A DNA stretch of 6,173 nt from Burkholderiales bacterium (GTDB taxonomy: Bacteria; Pseudomonadota; Gammaproteobacteria; Burkholderiales; Casimicrobiaceae), in assembly GCA_025354075.1 (NCBI GenBank), contig JANXNO010000051.1, positions 1-6,173 on the forward strand. Direction: 5' to 3'. Position 1 is the first letter of the stretch; each line of letters begins with the position of its first letter. The position numbers and the translations under genes were made by a program. Of the stretch, positions 1 to 5,176 are shown piece after piece. A model generated the notes under the pieces. The model worked only from the letters and a program-made list of their open reading frames with translations, ran no database searches and had not been told where the DNA came from.

Positions 1-246
1 GGTAACACGTTGTTTAGCTTGCGGTTGCCCGCGAGCACCGAGCTGCGCACTTATGGCGAGTTGATGACCGAGTTCAAGCGGTCGCACAACGCGACGATTG
101 TGGCAGTGGCCGATGATGCGCTGGGCAAGGGTTTGACGCTGAATGCGCCTGCATCAAAACACGTCAGGCCGGGACAGACGCTGTACTACATCGCGCAGCA
201 TCGCATCATGTGGGGTGTTCGCCAAACCGTTCAGACCGCAGTGTAG
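1..246 (+). CDS. C-terminal end of a probable potassium channel / RCK (TrkA-like) domain protein, 5' truncated
   Basis: The frame is open from base 1 and ends at TAG 244-246, giving 81 visible residues; the true start lies left of the window. The piece reads as alternating beta strands and short helices, with a segment LFSLRLPASTELRTYGELM, then ATIVAVADD, a LNAPASKHVRPGQTLYYIA stretch and a basic tail. The order 'regulatory strand - asparagine/proline turn - GxTLYYIA strand' is typical of the C-terminal part of RCK/TrkA-C domains, which bind nucleotides or ions and gate potassium channels from the cytoplasmic side. I see no membrane segment or GYG filter because those would lie upstream. The gene converges on everything else in the window, and its stop codon lies inside the left arm of the inverted repeat at 243-332. 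The family assignment is by pattern only; another nucleotide-binding regulatory domain is possible. Confidence 0.6.
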   Translation, partial: GNTLFSLRLPASTELRTYGELMTEFKRSHNATIVAVADDALGKGLTLNAPASKHVRPGQTLYYIAQHRIMWGVRQTVQTAV

Positions 247-332
247 GGTGGGCAGCCTCTGCCCACCAAGGCGTTGCTCTGCGGGATGGGTTGTGTGGCC
301 GCCGCTTGGTGGGCACGAGGTGTCCACCCTAC
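243..332. repeat. Nested inverted repeat (REP/cruciform-like element) in the convergent intergenic gap
   Basis: The outer arms GTAGGGTGGGCA (243-254) and TGTCCACCCTAC (321-332) are complementary at 11 of 12 positions. The inner arms TGCCCACC (260-267) and GGTGGGCA (308-315) are perfectly complementary. Each half can also fold alone (GGTGGGCA-type against TGCCCACC-type), so a large cruciform or two smaller hairpins are possible. Such GGGTGGGCA/TGCCCACCC palindromes are commonly dispersed in proteobacterial intergenic DNA. It supplies the stop codon of the plus-strand gene (TAG 244-246) and ends four bases before the stop of the fadB remnant. It could act as a bidirectional terminator or RNA-stabilising element, but no T-tract follows it. 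Confidence 0.8.
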
Positions 333-335
333 AAA

Positions 336-425
336 TCACGCGGCTTTTGACCGCTGGTAGTTGAATGGTCCGCCAGTGAACGGCGCGAAGCCACAGCCGA
401 AGATCGCACCCGCATCGGCGAGATC
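336..425 (-). pseudogene. Remnant of the 3' end of a fadB-like gene (distal half)
   Basis: Read on the minus strand, these bases encode DLADAGAIFGCGFAPFTGG followed by PFNYQRSKAA and a TGA stop (336-338). This matches the last 29 codons of the large fadB-like gene at 5177-6173, which ends QRSKAV. By hand alignment, 336-425 against 5177-5266 has 73 of 90 bases identical. Most differences fall at third codon positions, and apart from the last residue the protein is unchanged. There is no start codon or upstream domain, so it cannot make a functional dehydrogenase. Upstream it runs, at a GATC (422-425), straight into the end of the secreted-protein gene. The intact gene has two GATC sites 61 bp apart (5263 and 5324), and the stretch between them is missing here. 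The missing part appears separately at 1523-1588. Confidence 0.9.
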
Positions 426-1380
426 AGGCGCTCGGCGAACAAAACGCCACGCCCTCACCTGCGTAGCCCCTTAGCTGTAGGGCGTTGTACGTCTCCGCGC
501 TTTGCGTGTAGCGATGGTTTGACAGCGTCTGACTGAACAGCCGGTACACCGGTTGCGTGGCTAACGAACATACGCCGTTCACTGGCAGCAGCGTGCGGAA
601 GGCGACGCCTTCGTTTGTCCAGTCACTCGATGCCGCCAACAGCGCGCAGTCCGACGCCTTTGCCGAGTAGAAGTGTGTCACGGCAACAGGATTGAAGAAT
701 CGGCAAACCGGGACCGTAATCGATGGCGCGTCGGCAACGTTCGGCCAGGCTCGGAAGGGCGGTTCGGTCAGTGTCCACGGCGGCAACAAGTTGCCGTTGA
801 CTACCGTCGGATTGAGGGACAAAAGCGCCTGCGATTCGCTCGCGCCCAGCGCCAAATAATGCTTGGTGCGATACCAGTTTTCCAAATCGGAAACGGAAAG
901 CGGAGGTGGAGGAAGAGGAACGCTGTTCTGCATGAACGCCATAGGTGATACAGCCATCGACGCTGCGAGACCGCTCACCACGATGTTCAAGGTGCTAGTT
1001 TCGGCATATGACGCCGTGGGCAAGTCAAACGCCAGCGAATTGCCCAGCAGCAGCTTGTAGGTACCGGGGGGCAATCCGGGTATCGTCAAAGGCGTCGGGC
1101 CATAATAGGGAGGAAATGAAAATAAGGGCGCTTTCGAGAAGAATGTGGCGCGAATTTCCGCCCCCTGAATGCGGACACCCAGAAGCTCTGGTGGCTCGAA
1201 GTTGTTGTTGATGCGCACTTGCAATCGGATCGGCGTGAACGCCGCGACCTCAACGGCTGGCACATCTATTGGAACGCGCGATACCTGACCGTCAAGACGG
1301 ATAGGGGAAATGGTTTGCGCAATGCTGACAGTAGCAGCAAGGCAGGCCGCAATCACGGCGGCGAGGCGAATGATATTCAT
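424..1380 (-). CDS. Secreted protein of unknown function with C-terminal DUF5648-like repeats (paralog 1)
   Basis: The product is 318 residues. The start is ATG 1378-1380 because AGGAG lies 7 nt upstream, a signal peptide follows immediately and the paralog begins alike (MNI). A longer in-frame extension to 1545 would run through repeat and fadB-derived DNA and is unlikely. Residues 1-22 are a Sec-type signal with cleavage near SIA/Q. A beta-rich region follows, including LPPGTYKLLLGN and SYAETSTLNIVVSGL, which looks like a small sandwich domain that I do not recognise. After a proline-rich linker, the last 96 residues hold two repeats of the type CRFFNP..THFYSA...NEGVAF and YRLFSQ..NHRYTQ...GEGVAF. 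These resemble DUF5648 repeats found in secreted bacterial proteins. Four cysteines in this part could form disulfides. It is 91% identical (87/96) to paralog 2 here but clearly less so upstream. Its 3' end abuts the fadB remnant. No enzymatic motif is evident. Confidence 0.85.
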   Translation of the reverse strand: MNIIRLAAVIAACLAATVSIAQTISPIRLDGQVSRVPIDVPAVEVAAFTPIRLQVRINNNFEPPELLGVRIQGAEIRATFFSKAPLFSFPPYYGPTPLTIPGLPPGTYKLLLGNSLAFDLPTASYAETSTLNIVVSGLAASMAVSPMAFMQNSVPLPPPPLSVSDLENWYRTKHYLALGASESQALLSLNPTVVNGNLLPPWTLTEPPFRAWPNVADAPSITVPVCRFFNPVAVTHFYSAKASDCALLAASSDWTNEGVAFRTLLPVNGVCSLATQPVYRLFSQTLSNHRYTQSAETYNALQLRGYAGEGVAFCSPSA

Positions 1381-1387
1381 GGCTAAA

Positions 1388-1392
1388 CTCCT
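1388..1392 (-). promoter_or_regulatory. Shine-Dalgarno site fixing the start of paralog 1
   Basis: AGGAG on the minus strand is separated from ATG 1380 by 7 nt. It supports the 318-residue product over the longer upstream open frame. The site follows directly after a TAG that ends the short protease-tail remnant. Confidence 0.75.
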
Positions 1393-1394
1393 AT

Positions 1395-1417
1395 TGAATG
1401 GTCGGCACAGCGCCGTT
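1395..1417 (-). repeat. 23-bp exact copy of the protease 3' end upstream of paralog 1
   Basis: Bases 1395-1417 are identical to 2546-2568. At 2546-2568 the sequence encodes NGAVPTIQ near the protease C-terminus, just before paralog 2. Upstream of paralog 1 the same frame reads PNGAVPTIQ and then TAG. The homology stops around 1418. This fits a tandem duplication whose breakpoint lay inside the protease 3' end, copying the tail together with the downstream small gene. The offset (1151 bp) nearly equals the distance between the two paralog stop codons (1153 bp). Confidence 0.85.
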
Positions 1418-1435
1418 AGGGAAATGCTGAACAAA

Positions 1436-1462
1436 TCGCCACTCCGGCGCAGGCCGGGGCGA
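1436..1462 (-). repeat. REP-like palindrome between the two paralogs, possible terminator or attenuator
   Basis: On the minus strand the sequence is TCGCC-CCGGC-CTGC-GCCGG-AGT-GGCGA: two stacked 5-bp stems with a 4-nt loop and a 3-nt bulge, followed by TTTGTT. The GGCCTGCGCC core is typical of dispersed proteobacterial intergenic repeats. It lies between the stop of paralog 2 and the start of paralog 1, so it could reduce read-through into paralog 1. On the plus strand it is followed after 8 nt by six T residues, but no plus-strand gene precedes it. Confidence 0.6.
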
Positions 1463-1522
1463 GGTGGGGATTTTTTCAGCTTTTCCCAAGGTGCCCGCGC
1501 CACCCAATCAGACTGCCACTGT

Positions 1523-1588
1523 CGGACACCACGCCTTCGGCCCAAGCCTTGTTTTCCTCGTTGAGCCGTCGGTTAATCAGGCATTTGG
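1523..1588 (-). pseudogene. Remnant of the 3' end of a fadB-like gene (proximal half)
   Basis: The minus strand encodes LINRRLNEENKAWAEGVVSD, matching LITPMLNEANKALAEGVVTD of the intact gene (about 5271-5336). Roughly four fifths of bases agree by eye. It starts within the last codons of paralog 2 (stop TGA 1577-1579) and stops matching near 1523, exactly before the segment retained at 336-425. The two remnants together would rebuild almost the whole last 55 codons of a fadB 3' end. There is no start codon and no function is expected. Confidence 0.85.
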
Positions 1589-2530
1589 CGAACAGAACGC
1601 CGCACCCTCACCGACGTAGCCACGGAGCTGCAGTGCGTTGTACGTCTCCGCGCTTTGCGTGTAGCGATGGTTTGACAGCGTCTGACTGAAGAGCCTGTAC
1701 ACCGGTTGCGTGGCCAGTGGACACACACCGTTCACCGGCAGCAACGTGCGAAACGCGATGCCTTCATTGACCCATCCGCTCGATGCGGCGAGCAACGCGC
1801 AGTCCGACGGTTTCGCCGAGTAGAAGTGGGTCACTGCGGCGGGGTTAAAGAAGCGGCATACCGGTACCGTGGCTGATGGGGCATCGGGAACGTTTGGCCA
1901 CGCGCGGAACGGCGGTTCGGTCAATGTCCACATTGGCTTGTTAGTCCAGAATGCCTCCGGCGTATTGAGTGCGAGGAGGGACACCACCTCGCTCTGACCC
2001 AGTGCCATATAGTGCTTGGGTCGATACCAATTCCGATCTACCGGAACGCCGAGTGGCGGGATCGTGAACGGCATAAATGCCATTGGCGTCACAAGCATAG
2101 AAGCCGGCAACCCACTCACGACAATATTTAAGGTGCTGGTCTCAGCATACGACGACGTCGGCAGGTTGAACGCGAGGGCGTTGCCAAGCAGCAGCTTGTA
2201 ACTTCCTGGTGGCAAGCCCGGAAGGGTCACGGGGGTCGGGGCATAGAGGGGGTTCGGATCAAATGAAAGTCCTGACCCCGCTCTCGCGAAGAACGTCGCT
2301 CGAACCTCTTGTCCCTGGGCTGTGGCTCCGAGAAACTCGGGTGGAAAATGCGAAGTACTTATGCGCAGTTGCAACTGGATTGGCGTGAAAGGTGCGGTCT
2401 CTACAGTAGCAACTTCACTTGGTATCCGTGAGACCTGACCATCAAGCTGTATCGGGGGTAAGCTCTGCGCAACACAGACATTTACGAGAAAGGAGGCGAC
2501 TGTGAGAATGGCAATGCGTGCGATATTCAT
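1577..2530 (-). CDS. Secreted protein of unknown function with C-terminal DUF5648-like repeats (paralog 2)
   Basis: The product is 317 residues. ATG 2528-2530 overlaps the protease stop as ATGA, and AGGGAG lies 7 nt upstream, so translation is probably coupled to the protease. Residues 1-22 form a signal peptide with likely cleavage at CVA/Q. The order of parts equals paralog 1: LDGQVSR motif, beta-rich region with LPPGSYKLLLGN and SYAETSTLNIVVSGL, a variable segment around residues 150-190, the conserved WTLTEPPFRAWPNV, and two C-terminal repeats (CRFFNPAAVTHFYSA..., YRLFSQTLSNHRYTQ...). Four cysteines lie in the C-terminal part. The frame is intact throughout although the protease upstream is broken, so it may still be selected for on its own. 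Its last bases merge with fadB-derived DNA, which may supply the TGA. The function is unknown. The repeats suggest binding or cell-surface association, but this is inference. Confidence 0.87.
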   Translation of the reverse strand: MNIARIAILTVASFLVNVCVAQSLPPIQLDGQVSRIPSEVATVETAPFTPIQLQLRISTSHFPPEFLGATAQGQEVRATFFARAGSGLSFDPNPLYAPTPVTLPGLPPGSYKLLLGNALAFNLPTSSYAETSTLNIVVSGLPASMLVTPMAFMPFTIPPLGVPVDRNWYRPKHYMALGQSEVVSLLALNTPEAFWTNKPMWTLTEPPFRAWPNVPDAPSATVPVCRFFNPAAVTHFYSAKPSDCALLAASSGWVNEGIAFRTLLPVNGVCPLATQPVYRLFSQTLSNHRYTQSAETYNALQLRGYVGEGAAFCSPNA

Positions 2531-2537
2531 GATCGTG

Positions 2538-2543
2538 CTCCCT
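2538..2543 (-). promoter_or_regulatory. Shine-Dalgarno site of paralog 2 inside the protease 3' end
   Basis: AGGGAG on the minus strand lies 7 nt before ATG 2530 and within the codons for the last residues (QQGARS) of the protease. This arrangement, with the ATGA overlap, is typical of coupled translation in an operon. Confidence 0.7.
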
Positions 2544-2565
2544 GCTGAATGGTCGGCACAGCGCC

Positions 2566-3210
2566 GTTGGTGTTCGGATAGACATATCCGAGCCAGTCGC
2601 TGCCTGAGTTGTCGGTATAGCCCTGATTAGTCATGTTACTAAGTTCGGTCTCTGGAAAAATGGCGTGGTCATCTCTGCTGGGGTGGAATTTGCGCATCAG
2701 CCGCACCGTGCCGGTGGGTTGCGACTGGCTCTTCGGATACAAGTAACCCTCAACACCGTCGAGACGATAGCCAACGCTCACATAAGCGTCAACCCCAGCA
2801 ATCTCCGTGGTGTAGGTGGTGTCCGTGTGGTTAGGATTGGCTGCGCAGGCGGTCGGTGAACTCGCGTTGCTGTACTGCGGGTGATTGCAGGCAAAGCTCA
2901 ATCGAAACAGCGGCACCAGCGGTAAATACGCATTGATGGGGTTCTCAGGCGTCGTGAACAACCACGCTTGCGCGCCCGCCGTCCAATACCACGGTGTGCC
3001 GGGGAAGTTCAAATAGATATTGAGCAGGTTCCCGACGGACGCATACGAGTAAGAGCCGTAACCCTGAGTGTCGCTATAGGCATAGTTGGCGGGCACATTG
3101 GGCTGGGGTTGCAGCGTGCCGTAGCGTGCGGCGCGTCCCATTTGTGGCACCGTGGTGTAGAAATAGTCTTCACGACCACTGCTGTAGAAAGAGAAGAGCG
3201 GCGTCAGCCG
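2566..3210 (-). other. C-terminal repeat region of the protease (DUF5648-like)
   Basis: After the catalytic domain, the protease continues with units such as PLFSFYSSGREDYFYTT, PLFRLSFAC...DTTYTT...GYRLDGVEGYLYP and VRLMRKFHPSRDDHAIFPE...SDWLGYVYP. Each has an aromatic/basic strand, a charged turn before an FYTT- or YTT-like strand, a gap, and a G-[YF]-x-x-EG or WLGYVYP closing strand. The small proteins downstream have the same rhythm (RFFNP..THFYSA...NEGVAF). The likeness is by eye only. About three units are visible. Confidence 0.55.
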
Positions 3211-4128
3211 GTTCTGCGGATTGCCCGCCGGGATCAGCGCGTCAAGCGCCAGCCCTGCCTTGGGCATGCCGTAGCCGAATTCGTCGTTCTGTGATTGCGT
3301 CCCGTTAGGCTGACGGCTCGCGCCTCGAATATGGTTTTGAACGGTGGCTTGCGATGTGAGTGGGCTAGCTGATCGCATCACCCCAGCCAGCGCCGCGACA
3401 TGGGGTGCCGCCATCGAGGTGCCGGTGCAGGTACCGAAAGCGTCACCTGTCGCCCCCTCGTCGTAACCCACGCTTGACCCGCAGTACCACGGAGTGCCGA
3501 TGTAAGCAGTGTTTGCGGCGTTGTAGGTGGAAACGATACTGCGCCCCGGTGCAATTACGCCGCGGTCTCCACCCCCTTGCGTATAGTTAGAGCCACTGTT
3601 GCCGCCGAAAGTCCAGCGCGTCCAGCCTGATCCGGGACTGGCGGGAGACGCTGTTTGCGCCGCGCCGACCGCCAGGGCACCCGAGCAATTAGATGGGTAG
3701 TTTGCGCCAAGAGCGCTGTTTTGGTTGCCGCTGGAATTCACGAACAGAACATCGCGCGAAACGGCATAGGCGATTGCCGTCGCTGTCACGTCGCTTACGG
3801 GGCAGTCGGTCCCGGCGCTATTGGCGTTAGCGCTCAGGTTGATAACTTGCACGCCCCGGTCCACAAGGCCGGTGATCGCATTCGCGAACTCACTGACCCC
3901 CAAATCGGGTAGCACGCCCGAGTAAATCACAGAACAGTTGGGGCAGCCCCCGGCTACACCAAGGTTCGTTGGCGTGCCGTTGTACGAAGCCGGGAAAAAG
4001 GACGTGCTAGCAGCGCCTGAGATAATGCCGGTCACATGTCCACCGTGCGGCGCGAACGAACCACTTCCAGAACCAGCCGTGAGATACGTTAGAGAAGCGA
4101 ACTGCTGGCGGACATTCAAACGCATATC

Positions 4129-4131
4129 TTA
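4129..4131 (-). other. In-frame TAA interrupting the protease between Asp and His
   Basis: The codons run NYAIAN - TAA - DMRLNVRQQ without change of frame, so this is a nonsense change rather than an indel. An ATG two codons later (4123-4125) could in principle restart translation, but no good Shine-Dalgarno precedes it, and the product would lack the signal peptide and catalytic Asp. Confidence 0.85.
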
Positions 4132-4420
4132 GTTGGCGATGGCATAATTTGGCGGCACACCGAAGTCGAACACATATGCCCCGGGCGCGTTCCAGATCGG
4201 CGCGTCGGCAATACCCACATAGGCATGCCCCGTTGTGCGACCCCATGCGCTGGCGAATTCCATCGCATGCATGCCCCACTGATATTGCGCCGCAGAGGTT
4301 GGTGATGCTGGCATGGTGTACAGCGTGTCGGTGGGTGGAGCGCTGGGCGAAAGGGCGATGTCGTTTTGCACGGTCACCACCCAATCGGTCGCTCGCAGTC
4401 GCTTCTCAGCGTTCAATGCG

Positions 4421-4450
4421 TCACCGACGCTGCCATATCGAATCCACGAT
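4421..4450 (-). other. Frameshift region in the protease propeptide
   Basis: The upstream frame ends in IWQRR and TGA (4421-4423). The downstream frame is open across the same bases and reads IRYGSVGDALNAEKRL. One surplus base around GTGGATTCGATATGG explains the shift. No slippery homopolymer or strong heptamer is present, which argues against programmed frameshifting. Confidence 0.7.
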
Positions 4451-4987
4451 AAATTGCTGCAGGTGCTCAGCCGGGTCGTTGTCGTCGGCGGCTAGCCGAG
4501 CCTCGTCAGACATTCGAGCATGACCAATGACGGGTCGTGCTGCCACCGCCCCTCCCAGTGCTTGAAGCAACGTGGGATCTCGCTGCGCATCGACGTTTGC
4601 AACGAAGTTGCGCTCGAAAGCAGGTCGCGTATCAAGCTCAGGTGCGGGCGCATTGCGGCTGAGCTCGGTTGCGAGCCCAGTCGAGCGCGAGTTAATACGC
4701 ACCACAATTTGGTTGGTACGACCTTGGGTGTCGCGCTCGGGCGGCAGCAGCCATGCCTTGTTGGTAGGCATCGGTGCAGGAACCGGCGTTGAGGTTGCCA
4801 CAACGGGCCGACGCGCAAATACGCCACCGGCGTACGGGCCATCGTTTACGCCGTCGCCCGACGCGGCAGACACGGTTCCGATCAACGCGGCAGCAAAGCT
4901 GGCGGCGATTAACGAGAACCGACGTTGACGCGGAGAGTGAGAGTGCGCGGGAGGAACAGTTTGCGAGGACATCATAGTTTTGGAGCC

Positions 4988-5030
4988 TTTTACTAAGCGG
5001 TAAACAATCTATGACAACATCATACTCTCA
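4988..5030 (-). promoter_or_regulatory. Possible promoter and dyad upstream of the protease
   Basis: This stretch is clearly more AT-rich than its surroundings. On the minus strand, TTGTCA (5012-5017) is 16 nt from TAGTAA, a poor -35/-10 pair. TATGAT (5019-5024) is a better -10 match but lacks a clear -35 partner. A small dyad TTTAC-6-GTAAA (4989-5004) could be an operator. AAAAGG about 10 nt before ATG 4975 is a weak ribosome site. None of these is certain, but this is the only sensible place for the promoter of the protease operon. Confidence 0.35.
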
Positions 5031-5076
5031 TAAAATTTCAATGCAGACTTACCGGAAGCTCCAGTGTTCATTGATG

Positions 5077-5107
5077 AACGCAGCGGGACAGTCAAACGCA
5101 GCGGGAC
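5077..5107. repeat. 13-bp direct repeat downstream of fadB
   Basis: AACGCAGCGGGAC occurs at 5077-5089 and again at 5095-5107, with a period of 18 bp. It lies between the intact fadB stop and the protease promoter region. It could be a protein-binding pair or a trace of small-scale slippage, and no role is assigned. Confidence 0.7.
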
Positions 5108-5122
5108 CGCGATTACCGCTGC
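5098..5122. terminator. Hairpin downstream of fadB, possible terminator
   Basis: GCAGCGG (5098-5104) pairs perfectly with CCGCTGC (5116-5122) around an 11-nt loop. It begins about 55 bases after the fadB stop in the minus direction. No run of T follows, so it is not a classical intrinsic terminator. Its left arm lies in the direct repeat at 5095-5107. Confidence 0.35.
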
Positions 5123-5176
5123 TTAGAGCTCGCTGCATGATTGGGCGTCGGGCGGAGAGGCACCACGCCTAGCAAG

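Larger units (their letters stand above)
2527..4975 (-). pseudogene. Subtilisin-like S8 serine protease with propeptide and C-terminal repeats, broken by a frameshift and a stop
   Basis: Three consecutive open stretches make one protease. Bases 4421-4975 give a signal peptide (cleavage near VSA/AS, residue 37) and a probable propeptide. Bases 4129-4416 hold the domain start (QYQWGMHA...AW) and the catalytic Asp in VGIADAPI (codon 4204-4206). Bases 2527-4125 hold the catalytic His in HGGHVTGI (4045-4047), the oxyanion Asn in SSGN, and the catalytic Ser in GTSMAAPHVA (3415-3417). So all key S8 residues are present. A single extra base near 4440-4450 shifts the frame: skipping it joins QQFIVD to RYGSVGDALNAEKRL. 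The TAA at 4129-4131 is in frame with the codons on both sides. CPNC and other cysteines suggest disulfides, and export is expected. About 220 C-terminal residues form aromatic repeats. As written it is inactive unless recoded. Sequencing error is an alternative for either lesion, though less likely for the substitution-type stop. Confidence 0.88.

Noticed and set aside
1381..1545. N-terminal extension of paralog 1 by 55 residues starting at 1545.
   Set aside because: It runs through the fadB remnant and the palindrome in an unrelated frame, lacks a ribosome site, and would bury the signal peptide. ATG 1380 has AGGAG 7 nt upstream and matches the paralog.
336..1588. Integron-like cassette array (genes separated by repeated sites).
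   Set aside because: The repeated pieces are coding remnants of fadB that cover different parts of it, not recurring recombination sites with conserved core motifs, and no integrase is present.
4129..4131. TAA as a recoded sense codon (code change or read-through).
   Set aside because: TAA happens not to end any other gene in the window, but the sample is only four stops. A second lesion in the same gene makes simple decay more likely.
4421..4450. Programmed ribosomal frameshift in the protease.
   Set aside because: There is no slippery run, and the gene also has an unrelated nonsense codon downstream.
4149..4523. 124-codon plus-strand open frame opposite the protease.
   Set aside because: It is arginine-rich low-complexity translation antisense to the protease domain, without a ribosome site or domain.
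5077..5122. CRISPR-like or iteron array.
   Set aside because: There are only two 13-bp copies with a 5-bp gap, too few and too close for a CRISPR array or a replication origin.
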